From Marivivens sp. LCG002 (GTDB taxonomy: Bacteria > Pseudomonadota > Alphaproteobacteria > Rhodobacterales > Rhodobacteraceae): a stretch of DNA of 64,000 nt. Where the stretch lies: positions 186,001 through 250,000 of the forward strand of contig NZ_CP127165.1 of assembly GCF_030264275.1 (NCBI RefSeq), in the 5' to 3' direction. The notes under the pieces were generated by a model. The model saw only the letters and a list, made by a program, of their open reading frames with translations, did not search any database and was not told the DNA's origin. The position numbers and the translations under genes were made by a program. Below, in pieces: positions 26,946-41,429 of the stretch (positions within the stretch are counted from its first letter, which is position 1; the number at the start of each line of letters is the position of its first letter).

Positions 26946-27860
26946 TTGGCGGAAGATATTAAAATTTCCCTTCATATCGGGCCGCACAAGACGGCCACTA
27001 CGCATTTTCAATCGACAATGCGTCACAATCGGGAAATGTTGATCGCAGGCGGCGTTCGGTTCTACGGTCCCGAATATCTCAGGTTCCGCGAGCGCACTCT
27101 TGAAAAGATGTTCGGCATCCATGAGCGTGCCCGAGAGCTCAACAAACGCACTCCAGAAGAACAGTTGGCCTTTCTCGCCAAAGGCGCTCACCATGTGGTC
27201 TTCTCCGAGGAGAATTTCATCGGCCCGCTGCATGATGGAAAAGGGCATGTCTCTTTGCCGCTCTACGCCGAAGCGGGCCCGCGGCTCTTGGCCTTTCGGG
27301 AACGGCTCCCGAATGTGCCGCTGCGACTTTTCTTTTCGATCCGGCGTCCTGATGCCTTCCTTCAATCCGCCTATAGCCAAGCGCTTCTGGCGGGCACCTT
27401 TCTTTCTCCCGAGAGCTTTCGTCGGCGCAATCCGATCGAAGAGGTCGACTGGGTAGAGCTCTTGGACCGGATCAACGCCACCCCCGATCACGACGGGCTC
27501 TTTGTGTGGCAGTATGAGGCCTATCAACTTTTGTTGCGACCACTGACGCGGCCGATGATGGGGTGGGGATTCGCGCGCAGGCTCGAGGTTAAGACGGATC
27601 GCGTGCATCAGGGGCTCTCGTCGGCTGCGCTCGACCAAATCCTTGAGTGGCACGCCGCAGGACGAAAAGGCGACATCGCTGCGGAGGCCCGCAAGAAATA
27701 CCCTGTTTCGGACGCATACCCCAAATTCCGTCTGTTTTCTAAAGAGGTGTCGGAAGCTGCGGCGGCTTGGTATGGCACCCAAATAGACGAAATCCGCGAG
27801 AAGAACGGGATCCAACTTGTCGAGCTTCCGAACCGCTTGCGCGATCAAGTCACGAGCTAG
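26946..27860 (+). CDS. Sulfotransferase-like protein of unknown substrate
   Basis: 304 residues if started at the TTG at 26946, which has AGAGG 9 bases upstream; a TTG at 26937 in the same frame is directly against that site. The N terminus ISLHIGPHKTATTHFQ matches the 5'-phosphosulfate-binding loop of PAPS-dependent sulfotransferases, and LRLFFSIRRPDAFLQSAYS matches the 3'-phosphate-binding segment. It probably transfers sulfate to a carbohydrate or small molecule, but no partner gene is near. It is inserted between tRNA-Trp and secE. Confidence 0.68.
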   Translation: MAEDIKISLHIGPHKTATTHFQSTMRHNREMLIAGGVRFYGPEYLRFRERTLEKMFGIHERARELNKRTPEEQLAFLAKGAHHVVFSEENFIGPLHDGKGHVSLPLYAEAGPRLLAFRERLPNVPLRLFFSIRRPDAFLQSAYSQALLAGTFLSPESFRRRNPIEEVDWVELLDRINATPDHDGLFVWQYEAYQLLLRPLTRPMMGWGFARRLEVKTDRVHQGLSSAALDQILEWHAAGRKGDIAAEARKKYPVSDAYPKFRLFSKEVSEAAAAWYGTQIDEIREKNGIQLVELPNRLRDQVTS

Positions 27861-27918
27861 GCTTGAAAAGCCCGCATTTGTTTCGTATCTCGCCACGGAT
27901 ACTTGAGAGGTAGCTACT

Positions 27919-28119
27919 ATGGCCCGGACCAACCCAGTCCAATTCTTTCAGCAAGCTCGCGCCGAAATCGGCAAGGTCGTCTGGCCGACCCGTCGCGAAG
28001 TTGTCCTGACGACCGTCATGATTTTCTTCATGACTGTCTTGCTTGCGCTGTTTTTCTCGCTTGTCGACCTGCTCATTCGCGGCGGTCTTCAGGGCGTGCT
28101 GACGTATTTCGGCTCCTAA
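27919..28119 (+). CDS. secE: Preprotein translocase subunit SecE
   Basis: 66 residues with one membrane segment (about 32-58). SecE clamps SecY in the SecYEG channel. The cytoplasmic amphipathic stretch NPVQFFQQARAEIGKVVWPTRREV is the conserved SecE signature. GAGAGGTAGCT lies upstream of the ATG. nusG follows after 212 bases, a longer gap than in most proteobacteria. The partner secY is at 57.2 kb. Confidence 0.95.
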   Translation: MARTNPVQFFQQARAEIGKVVWPTRREVVLTTVMIFFMTVLLALFFSLVDLLIRGGLQGVLTYFGS

Positions 28120-28331
28120 GGTCGAAAGCGCCTCTGCTCAAGGCGGGGGAAAAGTGGCCTAAGACCCTTGAATCCATTGGGATAGAGGGGTATGTGCCAC
28201 CAAATTCCTGAAAAGGCGTGCGGCGAATCGAGTTGCGCGCCGATTTTCTTTTTCAGGACACTGTCGGCTAAGTGCCGATGAAATTGGAATTTTCGGCCCG
28301 TGTGGTCGAGTGCGACGAGGTATCGAAAAAG

Positions 28332-28865
28332 ATGGCCAAGCGTTGGTATTCGGTGAGTGTTCTTTCGAACTTCGAAAAGAAGATCGCGGAACAGATTCGC
28401 ACCAAAGTGGCTGAGCAAGGACTCGAAGAGCAAATCGACGAAGTGCTTGTTCCCACCGAAGAAGTGATCGAAGTCCGTCGCGGCAAGAAAGTTTCGGCCG
28501 AGCGTCGCTTCATGCCGGGCTATGTTCTTGTTCACATGGAAATGTCGGATGAGGGCTATCATCTTGTGAACTCGATCAACCGCGTGACCGGCTTCCTCGG
28601 CCCGCAGGGTCGTCCGATGCCGATGCGCGATGCAGAAGTTCAGGCAATCCTTGGTCGTGTCGAAGAAGGTCAAGAGGCGCCGCGTCAGCTGATTTCGTTC
28701 GAGATCGGCGAAAAGGTCAAAGTCAACGATGGTCCGTTCGAGGGCTTCGATGGCATGGTCGAAGAGGTCGACGAAGACAACCAGCGTCTCAAGGTCACCG
28801 TTTCGATCTTCGGTCGGGCTACCCCGGTCGAACTGGAATACACGCAGGTCACCAAAGGGGCCTGA
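28332..28865 (+). CDS. nusG: Transcription termination/antitermination factor NusG
   Basis: 177 residues from the ATG at 28332 (MAKRWYSVSVLSNFEKK); the frame is open back to 28272 but the shorter start matches family length. NusG binds RNA polymerase and couples it to Rho or the ribosome. The NGN domain covers about 1-115 (FMPGYVLVHMEM). The C-terminal KOW domain reads FEIGEKVKVNDGPFEGFDG. It stands between secE and rplK, as usual. Confidence 0.96.
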   Translation: MAKRWYSVSVLSNFEKKIAEQIRTKVAEQGLEEQIDEVLVPTEEVIEVRRGKKVSAERRFMPGYVLVHMEMSDEGYHLVNSINRVTGFLGPQGRPMPMRDAEVQAILGRVEEGQEAPRQLISFEIGEKVKVNDGPFEGFDGMVEEVDEDNQRLKVTVSIFGRATPVELEYTQVTKGA

Positions 28866-28970
28866 GTGGTGTAAGCGTGGGAGGTTTGTCGGGCGCGCCT
28901 TGCAAATCGGACCACACAACAAAAGTCTCGGCACTCGCGTGTGTCGGGAGTTGGAAAAAGGAGAGGCCCT

Positions 28971-29396
28971 ATGGCCAAGAAAGTAATGGGAACGCTGAAG
29001 CTGCAGGTTCCTGCAGGTAAAGCAAACCCCTCCCCGCCCGTCGGCCCTGCACTCGGTCAGCGCGGCATCAACATCATGGAATTCACCAAGGCTTTCAACG
29101 CGAAGACCGCGGACATGGAAGTCGGGGCTCCTTGCCCGACCGTGATTACCTACTACCAGGACAAGTCGTTCACCTTCGAGATCAAGACGCCGCCGGCTTC
29201 TTACTACTTGAAGAAAGCTGCAAAGCTCCAGTCGGGCGCCAAGAAGCCCGGTAAAGAGACTGCAGGTTCCGTGACCGTTGCTCAGGTTAAGGAAATCGCC
29301 GAGGCCAAGATGAAGGACCTCAACGCCAACTCGATCGAAGCTGCGATGCAAATCATCCTCGGCTCCGCTCGCTCCATGGGCATCGAGGTAAAGTAA
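28971..29396 (+). CDS. rplK: 50S ribosomal protein L11
   Basis: 141 residues from the ATG at 28971, with GGAGAGG upstream. L11 forms the GTPase-associated centre with 23S rRNA, where EF-G, EF-Tu and the stringent factor Rel act. The proline-rich N terminus ([17 protein letters not shown]) and C-terminal rRNA-binding part ([18 protein letters not shown]) are typical. rplA follows after one base. Confidence 0.97.
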   Translation: MAKKVMGTLKLQVPAGKANPSPPVGPALGQRGINIMEFTKAFNAKTADMEVGAPCPTVITYYQDKSFTFEIKTPPASYYLKKAAKLQSGAKKPGKETAGSVTVAQVKEIAEAKMKDLNANSIEAAMQIILGSARSMGIEVK

Positions 29397-29397
29397 G

Positions 29398-30096
29398 ATG
29401 GCTAAAGCAGGTAAGCGTATTACCGCAGCTCGCGCTGCATTCGAAGGCAAAGAGAACGTTTCGGTCAACGAAGCAGTCGCTCTTGTCAAAGCCAACGCAT
29501 CCGCCAAATTCGACGAAACCGTCGAAGTTGCGGTTTGCCTCGGTGTTGACCCCCGTCACGCAGACCAGATGGTTCGTGGCACTGTCAACCTGCCGAACGG
29601 CACGGGTAAGACTGTTCGCGTTGCTGTTTTCGCTCGTGGCGACAAGGCCGACGAAGCAAAAGCTGCTGGCGCAGACATCGTTGGTGCAGAAGACCTGATG
29701 GAGACCATCCAGTCGGGCAAGATCGACTTCGATCGTTGCATCGCGACCCCGGACATGATGCCGATCGTCGGCCGTCTGGGTAAGGTTCTCGGCCCCCGTA
29801 ACCTCATGCCGAACCCCAAGATCGGCACTGTGACCGTAGACGTTAAAGAAGCTGTAGAAGCTGCTAAAGGCGGTCAGGTCCAGTTCAAGGTCGAAAAGGC
29901 CGGTGTTGTCCACGCTGGTATCGGCAAGGCTTCTTTCGACGCTGCCAAGCTCGAAGAAAACCTGCTTGCTTTCATCGACGCAGTCCAGAAAGCCAAGCCC
30001 GCCGGTGCAAAGGGCACCTATATGAAAAAAGTAGCGCTCAGCTCCACTATGGGCCCAGGCGTTTCGGTTGACGTTGCTTCCGCAACCGGCAACTAA
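29398..30096 (+). CDS. rplA: 50S ribosomal protein L1
   Basis: 232 residues. L1 forms the mobile stalk at the E site and often represses its own operon by binding its mRNA. The signature region [19 protein letters not shown] and the segment [13 protein letters not shown] are present. The start is one base after the rplK stop, indicating coupling. A strong terminator at 30124 ends the rplK-rplA unit. Confidence 0.97.
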   Translation: MAKAGKRITAARAAFEGKENVSVNEAVALVKANASAKFDETVEVAVCLGVDPRHADQMVRGTVNLPNGTGKTVRVAVFARGDKADEAKAAGADIVGAEDLMETIQSGKIDFDRCIATPDMMPIVGRLGKVLGPRNLMPNPKIGTVTVDVKEAVEAAKGGQVQFKVEKAGVVHAGIGKASFDAAKLEENLLAFIDAVQKAKPAGAKGTYMKKVALSSTMGPGVSVDVASATGN

Positions 30097-30123
30097 GTCT
30101 TAACTCGCAAGGGTGAGAACGAA

Positions 30124-30154
30124 GCGGGCCTCTCGGGGCCCGCTTTTGTTTTTG
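30124..30154 (+). terminator. Intrinsic terminator of rplKA
   Basis: GCGGGCC (30124-30130) pairs with GGCCCGC (30137-30143), followed by TTTTGTTTTT. Confidence 0.85.
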
Positions 30155-30394
30155 GACCTTTCTTGGGTGTCCCGTGTGATTTCGTTGTCAAATGCGCGAC
30201 CTTATGGCATGCTCATTCAAACACATTCACGCGAGCGGACCGTTTTCCGCAATCGGTTCTTGCGTGCTTGTGGCTTCCCAGATAAATGATCCCTTGCAAT
30301 CAGCGTGCGATTCGTCGTGCGCTGCTTTGTGTTTCGTCCAAGATGGCGGGTTGAGTGTCTGGAGCTATCGCGCATGCGATGCAAGAGCCTCAAT

Positions 30395-30544
30395 AATTCC
30401 TGCCTGAGACGGGAAAGAGACAAGTTTCTCCCGGGGTGACCTCGGGTGATTTTGGCGCTACCCCGTAACGGACTTCGTGCTGGCACGTCTGTGCTGGCGG
30501 AAATGAGCCGGAAGGGGAGACCCTTCCAAACTTGGAGTAAAACT
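30395..30544 (+). promoter_or_regulatory. rplJ leader, candidate L10 (L10-L12 complex) autoregulatory RNA
   Basis: The segment starts with ATTCCTGCCTGAGACGGG, resembling the conserved L10-leader sequence where the L10-(L12)4 complex binds to repress translation. Several pairing segments follow. The 448-base gap 30097-30544 has the rplA terminator, an upstream part with no gene I can support, and this leader. A promoter probably lies in 30155-30395, but I could not choose one with confidence. Confidence 0.6.
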
Positions 30545-31057
30545 GTGGATAGAGCACAGAAAGAGAAACTGGTCGAAGAACTCGGCCAAATCTTTGAAAG
30601 CTCTGGCGTCGTAGTGGTTGCCCACTACGAAGGCATGACAGTTGCTGAAATGCAGGACCTTCGCGCACAAATGCGTGATGCGGGTGGTGCTGTACGCGTA
30701 GCCAAGAACAAGCTCGCCAAAATCGCCCTCGAAGGTAAGCCCTGTGCAAGCATCGCTTCCTACCTGACGGGCATGACCGTGCTCTCCTATTCCGAAGACC
30801 CTGTGGCTGCGGCCAAGGTCATGGATAAGTTCGCCAAAGGTAACGACAAGCTCGTTATCCTCGGCGGTGCTATGGGTGACTCGGCTCTGGATCCGGCCGG
30901 TGTCAAAGCCGTCGCACAAATGCCGTCGCGTGAAGAGCTCATCGCTCAGATCGTATCGTGCATCGGTGCGCCTGCCTCGAACATCGCTGGTGCCATTGGC
31001 GCGCCTGCCTCGAACATCGCAAGCATTCTCTCGACCATCGAAGAGAAAGCTGCCTAA
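30545..31057 (+). CDS. rplJ: 50S ribosomal protein L10
   Basis: 170 residues from the GTG at 30545 ([19 protein letters not shown]), with GGAG 7 bases upstream. L10 anchors L7/L12 dimers to the ribosome stalk. [18 protein letters not shown] and [12 protein letters not shown] are conserved. The C-terminal helix carries a small repeat, (I)GAPASNIA, twice (about residues 142-160), within the L12-binding region. The upstream leader resembles the autoregulatory L10 element. rplL follows after 70 bases. Confidence 0.95.
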   Translation: MDRAQKEKLVEELGQIFESSGVVVVAHYEGMTVAEMQDLRAQMRDAGGAVRVAKNKLAKIALEGKPCASIASYLTGMTVLSYSEDPVAAAKVMDKFAKGNDKLVILGGAMGDSALDPAGVKAVAQMPSREELIAQIVSCIGAPASNIAGAIGAPASNIASILSTIEEKAA

Positions 31058-31127
31058 GCAACTCGAATGTCTCATCGGGGCCTAGCCCTGACGTTAGGAC
31101 ACACATCAAACGAACGGAAAGCATAAA

Positions 31128-31502
31128 ATGGCTGATCTGAAGAAACTTGCTGAAGAGATCGTAGGTCTGACCCTTCTCGAAGCACAAGAACTGAAAACCA
31201 TCCTCAAGGACGAGTATGGTATCGAGCCCGCTGCTGGCGGCGCTGTAATGGTTGCTGGCCCGGCTGCTGAAGCTGGTGCTGCTGCAGAAGAGAAGACCGA
31301 ATTCGACGTCGTTCTCAAGGATGCAGGCGCAGGCAAAATCAACGTGATCAAAGAAGTCCGCGCCATCACCGGCCTGGGCCTCAAAGAAGCCAAGGACCTC
31401 GTTGAGGCCGGCGGCAAGATCAAAGAAGGCGTTTCGAAAGCTGAAGCCGACGACATCAAGGCAAAGCTCGAAGCTGCTGGCGCAACGGTCGAACTGGCCT
31501 AA
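31128..31502 (+). CDS. rplL: 50S ribosomal protein L7/L12
   Basis: 124 residues. L7/L12 dimers recruit and activate translation GTPases. The N-terminal dimerisation helices lead to an Ala-rich hinge ([23 protein letters not shown]). The C-terminal domain [35 protein letters not shown] is the factor-binding face. The long structured spacer after it separates it from rpoB. Confidence 0.97.
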   Translation: MADLKKLAEEIVGLTLLEAQELKTILKDEYGIEPAAGGAVMVAGPAAEAGAAAEEKTEFDVVLKDAGAGKINVIKEVRAITGLGLKEAKDLVEAGGKIKEGVSKAEADDIKAKLEAAGATVELA

Positions 31503-31512
31503 TTGCGTTGCT

Positions 31513-31568
31513 TGGGGCTCATCGAGCCTCGGGTTTCAAGGCTGGACTCGCGATTTGCGGGTCCAGCC
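31513..31568 (+). other. Two RNA hairpins in the rplL-rpoB spacer
   Basis: GGGGCTC (31514-31520) can pair with GAGCCTC (31524-31530). GGCTGGAC (31540-31547) pairs with GTCCAGCC (31561-31568), with an inner CGC/GCG extension. No U-tract follows, so an RNA processing or attenuation site is more likely than a simple terminator; E. coli has an RNase III site and attenuator in the same spacer. The rest of 31569-31740 holds GGTTCCC/GGGAACC pairing and the rpoB ribosome binding site. Confidence 0.55.
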
Positions 31569-31740
31569 GAACCTGTCTTAGCGGGAAGCATTCATTGCTT
31601 TCTCCTTGGGTAGGTTCCAAAGGTCGGGCGGTTCCCCTTGGGAAGGGAACCAAGAATAGACCGGAACGCCCCTCTCAGAAGGGTTTCATGTCGCGGCCCC
31701 GGCGACTTGGACCTGCAGAGATTGAAAGGTGATGACGCAT

Positions 31741-35880
<4,140 letters not shown>

Positions 35881-35928
35881 GGCGTTCGCGCCTCACCCAA
35901 GTCTCCCTCTGAAATGTAAGGACATCCG

Positions 35929-38900
35929 ATGAACCAGGAACTGACCAACAACCCGTTTAATCCGCTTACGCCGGCAAAAGCTTTTGACGAGATCAAAGTT
36001 TCGCTTGCCTCGCCCGAGCGCATTCTTTCGTGGTCCTACGGCGAAATCAAAAAGCCGGAAACCATCAACTATCGTACGTTCAAGCCCGAGCGTGACGGTC
36101 TCTTCTGTGCGCGTATCTTTGGCCCGATCAAAGACTACGAATGCCTTTGCGGCAAATACAAGCGCATGAAGTACCGCGGCGTCGTCTGTGAAAAGTGCGG
36201 CGTTGAAGTAACTCTCCAGAAAGTGCGCCGCGAGCGCATGGGCCACATCGAGCTTGCTGCTCCTGTCGCTCACATCTGGTTCCTCAAGTCGCTCCCGAGC
36301 CGGATCGGTCTCATGCTCGACATGACCCTCCGTGATCTCGAGCGTATTCTCTACTTCGAAAACTACGTTGTGATCGAGCCGGGTCTCACCGACCTGAGCT
36401 ATGGCCAGCTGATGACCGAAGAGGAATTCCTCGACGCTCAGGACACCTACGGCATGGACGCCTTCACCGCCAACATCGGCGCTGAAGCGATCCGCGAAAT
36501 GCTGTCGATGATCGATCTTGAAGCCACCGCCGAGCAGCTCCGCGAGGAACTCAAGGAAGCAACCGGCGAACTCAAGCCCAAGAAGATCATCAAGCGTCTC
36601 AAGATCGTCGAGAATTTCATTGAATCCGGCAACCGTCCGGAATGGATGATCCTCACCGTGATCCCCGTGATCCCGCCGGAACTGCGTCCGCTCGTTCCGC
36701 TGGACGGCGGCCGTTTTGCGACGTCGGATCTCAACGACCTCTATCGTCGTGTGATCAACCGTAACAACCGTCTCAAGCGTCTGATCGAACTTCGTGCGCC
36801 CGATATCATCGTGCGTAACGAAAAGCGTATGCTTCAGGAATCCGTTGATGCGCTGTTCGACAACGGTCGTCGTGGCCGCGTCATCACCGGCGCGAACAAG
36901 CGTCCGCTCAAGTCGCTCTCTGACATGCTCAAGGGTAAGCAGGGTCGCTTCCGTCAGAACCTTCTGGGTAAGCGCGTCGACTTCTCCGGCCGTTCGGTTA
37001 TCGTAACGGGTCCTGAACTCAAGTTGCACCAGTGCGGTCTTCCCAAGAAGATGGCGCTCGAACTCTTCAAGCCGTTCATCTACTCGCGTCTCGAAGCCAA
37101 AGGTCTTTCGAGCACTGTGAAGCAGGCGAAGAAGCTTGTTGAAAAAGAGCGTCCCGAAGTTTGGGATATCCTCGACGAAGTGATCCGCGAACACCCCGTC
37201 ATGCTGAACCGTGCACCGACGCTGCACCGTCTCGGCATTCAGGCGTTCGAACCCACTCTGATCGAAGGCAAGGCAATCCAGCTTCACCCGCTCGTTTGTT
37301 CGGCATTCAACGCCGACTTCGACGGTGACCAGATGGCTGTGCACGTTCCGCTCTCGCTGGAAGCCCAGCTTGAAGCACGCGTGCTCATGATGTCGACCAA
37401 CAACGTTCTTTCGCCCGCAAACGGCGCGCCGATCATCGTTCCTTCGCAGGATATGATCTTGGGTCTGTACTATACGACCATCCAGCGCGACGGCATGAAA
37501 GGCGAGGGCATGTCCTTCGCGACCCTCGACGAGATCGAGCACGCACTTGCTGCCGGTGAAGTCCACCTGCACGCCAAGATCACTGCGCGCATCAAGCAGA
37601 TCGACGACGAAGGGAACGAGGTTATCAAGCGCGTTGAAACCACGCCGGGCCGTCTGCGTCTCGGGTCGCTTCTTCCGCTCAACGCCAAAGCTCCTTTCGA
37701 GCTCGTCAACCGTCTGCTTCGCAAGAAGGAAGTGCAGCAGGTCATCGACACCGTCTACCGTTATTGCGGTCAGAAAGAGTCGGTCATCTTCTGTGACCAG
37801 ATCATGTCCATGGGCTTCAAAGAAGCCTTCCGCGCCGGTATCTCCTTCGGCAAGGACGACATGGTTGTTCCGGATGCCAAGTGGGAACTCGTTGAAGAGA
37901 CCCGCGAGCAGGTCAAGGACTTTGAACAGCAGTACATGGACGGTCTGATCACTCAGGGCGAAAAGTACAACAAAGTCGTCGACGCCTGGTCGAAGTGTAA
38001 CGACAAAGTCACCGAAGCCATGATGTCCACCATCTCGGCTGAAAAGCGCGACGAGAATGGCGCCGTCAAGGAACCGAACTCGGTTTACATGATGGCTCAC
38101 TCCGGTGCGCGTGGCTCGGTCACCCAGATGAAGCAGCTTGGCGGTATGCGCGGTCTTATGGCCAAGCCGTCGGGCGAGATCATCGAAACACCGATCATCT
38201 CGAACTTTAAAGAAGGTCTGACCGTTCTCGAGTACTTCAACTCGACCCACGGTGCCCGTAAGGGTCTGTCGGATACCGCTCTGAAGACCGCGAACTCGGG
38301 TTACCTGACCCGTCGTCTCGTGGACGTTGCTCAGGACTGCATCGTGCGTTCGCATGATTGTGGAACCGACAAGGCGATTACCGCAGAAGCCGCTGTCAAC
38401 GACGGTGAAGTCATCGTTTCGCTCGCTGAACGCGTTCTGGGCCGTGTTTCGGCTGATGACGTGCTCAAGCCGGGCACCGACGAGGTCATCGTTGCCGCCG
38501 GTGAACTGATCGACGAACGTCGCGCAGATCTCATCGACGCAGCCAACGTTGCCAAGATGCGCATCCGCAGCCCGCTCACCTGTGAGGCTGATGATGGCGT
38601 CTGCGCAATGTGCTATGGTCGTGACCTCGCACGCGGTACGCTTGTAAACCAGGGCGAAGCTGTCGGTATCATCGCCGCCCAGTCGATCGGTGAACCCGGA
38701 ACCCAGCTGACCATGCGTACGTTCCACATCGGCGGCGTTGCACAGGGTGGCCAGCAGTCGTTCCTCGAAGCTTCGGCAGCAGGTACGGTCGAGTTCCGGA
38801 ACGCATCGATCATCTCGAACGCCAACGGCGATCAGATCGTTATGGGCCGTAACATGGTTCTCGCGATCATCGATGAGAACGGTGAAGAGCGCGCTCAGCA

Positions 38901-40155
38901 CAAGGTCGGTTACGGCTCCAAGGTCTTCCTCAAGGATGGCGCTTCGATCAACCGCGGCGACAAGATGTTCGAATGGGACCCCTATACCCTCCCGATCATC
39001 GCCGAAAAGGGCGGTAAGGTTCGCTTTGTCGATCTCGTGAACGGCATCGCCGTTCGTGAAGAGACCGACGATGCAACGGGTATGACCCAGCGTATCGTAT
39101 CCGACTGGCGTTCTGTGCCGCGCGGTAGCGATCTCAAGCCCGAGATCATCGTTGTCGGTGAAGATGGCGAGCCTGTCCGCAAGGATGACGGCAACCCTGT
39201 GACCTATCCGATGTCCGTAGACGCCATTCTCTCGGTTGAGGACGGTCAGGACATTCAGGCCGGTGACGTTGTTGCCCGTATCCCGCGTGAAGGCGCCAAG
39301 ACCAAGGACATCACCGGTGGTTTGCCCCGCGTTGCTGAACTCTTTGAAGCCCGTCGTCCGAAGGACCACGCTATCATCGCAGAGATCGATGGCTATGTCC
39401 GCTTCGGCAAGGACTACAAGAACAAGCGCCGTATCACGATCGAGTCGTCCGAGAATGCGGACATCAAGGTCGAGTACATGGTGCCCAAAGGGAAGCACAT
39501 CCCTGTTCAGGAAGGCGACTTCGTCCAGAAGGGCGATTACATCATGGACGGCAACCCCGCGCCGCATGACATCCTTGCGATCATGGGTGTAGAAGCGCTG
39601 GCTGACTACATGATCAACGAGGTTCAGGACGTTTACCGTCTTCAGGGCGTGAAGATTAACGATAAGCACATCGAAGTTATCGTTCGCCAGATGCTCCAGA
39701 AGTGGGAAATCCAGGACTCGGGCGACACCACGCTGCTCAAGGGCGAAACCGTTGACAAAGTCGAGTTCGACGAAGCCAACGAAAAGGCAATGGCACGCGG
39801 CGGCCGTCCGGCAACGGGCGAACCGATCCTCCTTGGTATCACCAAGGCGTCGCTCCAGACCCGTTCGTTCATCTCGGCTGCGTCGTTCCAGGAAACCACC
39901 CGTGTGCTCACCGAAGCGTCGGTTCAGGGCAAGCGCGACAAACTTGTCGGTCTCAAAGAGAACGTCATCGTGGGTCGTCTTATCCCCGCCGGTACAGGTG
40001 GCGCGACGAGCAAGGTTCGCCGCATCGCCCAAGAGCGCGACAATGTCGTTCTCGAAGCGCGCCGCGAAGAAGCAGAAGCCGCAGTGGCTCTCGCTGCTCC
40101 GTCGGCAAGCCAGGATATGTCTTTCTCGGACATTCCCGAGAGCCGCGACGAGTAA
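35929..40155 (+). CDS. rpoC: DNA-directed RNA polymerase subunit beta'
   Basis: 1,408 residues. The N-terminal zinc site ([13 protein letters not shown] then CEKCG) is near residue 70. The catalytic Mg2+ loop [12 protein letters not shown] is near 460. The bridge-helix region [16 protein letters not shown] and the second zinc site ([15 protein letters not shown]) are also present. ATG with AAGGACATCCG upstream. The 3' end meets a strong terminator at 40181 that closes the rplJL-rpoBC unit. Confidence 0.97.
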   Translation: MNQELTNNPFNPLTPAKAFDEIKVSLASPERILSWSYGEIKKPETINYRTFKPERDGLFCARIFGPIKDYECLCGKYKRMKYRGVVCEKCGVEVTLQKVRRERMGHIELAAPVAHIWFLKSLPSRIGLMLDMTLRDLERILYFENYVVIEPGLTDLSYGQLMTEEEFLDAQDTYGMDAFTANIGAEAIREMLSMIDLEATAEQLREELKEATGELKPKKIIKRLKIVENFIESGNRPEWMILTVIPVIPPELRPLVPLDGGRFATSDLNDLYRRVINRNNRLKRLIELRAPDIIVRNEKRMLQESVDALFDNGRRGRVITGANKRPLKSLSDMLKGKQGRFRQNLLGKRVDFSGRSVIVTGPELKLHQCGLPKKMALELFKPFIYSRLEAKGLSSTVKQAKKLVEKERPEVWDILDEVIREHPVMLNRAPTLHRLGIQAFEPTLIEGKAIQLHPLVCSAFNADFDGDQMAVHVPLSLEAQLEARVLMMSTNNVLSPANGAPIIVPSQDMILGLYYTTIQRDGMKGEGMSFATLDEIEHALAAGEVHLHAKITARIKQIDDEGNEVIKRVETTPGRLRLGSLLPLNAKAPFELVNRLLRKKEVQQVIDTVYRYCGQKESVIFCDQIMSMGFKEAFRAGISFGKDDMVVPDAKWELVEETREQVKDFEQQYMDGLITQGEKYNKVVDAWSKCNDKVTEAMMSTISAEKRDENGAVKEPNSVYMMAHSGARGSVTQMKQLGGMRGLMAKPSGEIIETPIISNFKEGLTVLEYFNSTHGARKGLSDTALKTANSGYLTRRLVDVAQDCIVRSHDCGTDKAITAEAAVNDGEVIVSLAERVLGRVSADDVLKPGTDEVIVAAGELIDERRADLIDAANVAKMRIRSPLTCEADDGVCAMCYGRDLARGTLVNQGEAVGIIAAQSIGEPGTQLTMRTFHIGGVAQGGQQSFLEASAAGTVEFRNASIISNANGDQIVMGRNMVLAIIDENGEERAQHKVGYGSKVFLKDGASINRGDKMFEWDPYTLPIIAEKGGKVRFVDLVNGIAVREETDDATGMTQRIVSDWRSVPRGSDLKPEIIVVGEDGEPVRKDDGNPVTYPMSVDAILSVEDGQDIQAGDVVARIPREGAKTKDITGGLPRVAELFEARRPKDHAIIAEIDGYVRFGKDYKNKRRITIESSENADIKVEYMVPKGKHIPVQEGDFVQKGDYIMDGNPAPHDILAIMGVEALADYMINEVQDVYRLQGVKINDKHIEVIVRQMLQKWEIQDSGDTTLLKGETVDKVEFDEANEKAMARGGRPATGEPILLGITKASLQTRSFISAASFQETTRVLTEASVQGKRDKLVGLKENVIVGRLIPAGTGGATSKVRRIAQERDNVVLEARREEAEAAVALAAPSASQDMSFSDIPESRDE

Positions 40156-40180
40156 TCCGAGCGACATACAAATAAAAAGA

Positions 40181-40207
40181 GGCCCCCGATTTCGGGGGCC
40201 TTTTTGT
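40181..40207 (+). terminator. Intrinsic terminator of rpoBC
   Basis: GGCCCCCGA (40181-40189) pairs with TCGGGGGCC (40192-40200), followed by TTTTTGTTT. An A-run precedes it. Confidence 0.9.
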
Positions 40208-40261
40208 TTACTGTGTGGATTTGATCTAGCAAGCGTCAATGCCGCTTGATACCGATGGCTT

Positions 40262-41161
40262 ATGATCAAATTATCCGACAACATGCGTGGCGCTGTCCTG
40301 ATGTCTATCGCAATGGTGGCTTTCACCATCAACGATACATGCATCAAGATACTGGGTGAAAAGCTCGCCCTCTCGCAGATCATCGCCATGCGCGGTGTGG
40401 TTGTGACGATGGCCATGGTGGCGCTGGCCGCGCATCAAGGACACCTGCGGTTCGATCTTCCGCGTCGGGAATGGAAGCTGATTTCTCTCCGCAGTTTTGC
40501 AGAGCTTGCTGCCGCGCTCTTGTTCCTTCCGGCTCTTTTCAAAATGTCGATCGCAAATGCGAGCGCGATCATGCAGTCGCTTCCACTGGCTGTGACACTT
40601 GGAGGAGCGCTTTTCTTCAAAGAAGCAGTAGGATGGAAGCGGATGATCGCAATCGTCATCGGCTTCATCGGGGTCATGATGATCATTCAGCCGGGTGGGG
40701 AAGACTTCAATATCTATTCCCTTTTGGTCGTCGCCACGGTAATCACGGTTGCCGTCCGTGATCTTTGCTCGCGCCAGTTGGATCGCTCGACGCCTTCGCT
40801 TCTTGCGGCGACGGCCGGAGCCGCGGCTGTTGCGGTGTTCGGTCTGATCATGCTCCCGTTCTACGAGATCAAGGCGCTTTCGCTAACAGACGTATTTCTT
40901 CTGGCAACGTCATGCGGATCGGTCATCGTCGGATATGTTCTGGCCGTCAGCGCTATGAGAATGGGTGAAATCGCGATTGTCGCACCCTTCAGATATGTGT
41001 CCTTGATTGCAGCTCTGATCGTCGGGGTTCTGGTCTTTGGACGGATTCCGAACGGGCTTGCTCTATGCGGTGCGGGCGTTGTGGTTGCGACAGGGCTCTT
41101 TACGCTCTATCGCGAACACAAATTGCGCCAGCGTATTGCGGCAAAGACTCTGCCGCATTGA
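40262..41161 (+). CDS. DMT/EamA family transporter
   Basis: 299 residues with about ten membrane segments in two EamA repeats (first ~8-140, second ~150-285). Typical features are MVAFTINDTCIKILGE in helix 1, ANASAIMQSLPLAVTLGGALFFKE at the end of the first repeat, and APFRYVSLIAALIVGVLVFGRIP in the second. Such proteins export amino acids, metabolites or drugs; substrate unknown. No good Shine-Dalgarno is visible before the ATG. It is inserted between the rpoBC terminator and the rpsL promoter. Confidence 0.85.
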   Translation: MIKLSDNMRGAVLMSIAMVAFTINDTCIKILGEKLALSQIIAMRGVVVTMAMVALAAHQGHLRFDLPRREWKLISLRSFAELAAALLFLPALFKMSIANASAIMQSLPLAVTLGGALFFKEAVGWKRMIAIVIGFIGVMMIIQPGGEDFNIYSLLVVATVITVAVRDLCSRQLDRSTPSLLAATAGAAAVAVFGLIMLPFYEIKALSLTDVFLLATSCGSVIVGYVLAVSAMRMGEIAIVAPFRYVSLIAALIVGVLVFGRIPNGLALCGAGVVVATGLFTLYREHKLRQRIAAKTLPH

Positions 41162-41171
41162 CCACTGGCTG

Positions 41172-41200
41172 TTGACAGGCCCTCCGACTCCCCCTATAGG
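41172..41200 (+). promoter_or_regulatory. Promoter of rpsL-rpsG-fusA-tuf
   Basis: TTGACA (41172-41177), 17-base spacer, TATAGG (41195-41200). Start of transcription is expected near 41207, giving a ~220-base leader before rpsL. The -10 is preceded by CCCC, as at the rplB promoter. The leader 41207-41429 shows no gene, only short pairing segments. Confidence 0.7.
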
Positions 41201-41429
41201 CCCACTCATCCGGGTCGGGCGTAGTCCGCCTTTACCCGCATATCAGAGCTGAAGTGGACATGAACCGGGCTACTATTGCCTTGTTCCTCTGGAAACGCAC
41301 CGCACCAAACCTCCGGTAAGGGTTTGACTGCGGAATTTTTGTGCTGTTTGCGGACGCGCTTTCAGCATGTGTCGATAACCGCGGACCTACGGGGCCGCTA
41401 CACTAGTGTAGGATAGGGAACAAAGCCCA

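Noticed and set aside
28272-28331. Twenty-residue N-terminal extension of NusG
   Set aside because: The start at 28332 gives the standard 177-residue NusG; the extension has no match to the family.
30192-30407. 71-codon open frame in the rplA-rplJ gap
   Set aside because: No ribosome binding site, Cys- and Ser-rich product with no known pattern, and it runs into the L10-leader-like RNA.
35893-40416. 1,507-codon open frame on the minus strand opposite rpoC
   Set aside because: An antisense shadow produced by biased third positions in a highly expressed gene; the rpoC product is unmistakable on the plus strand.
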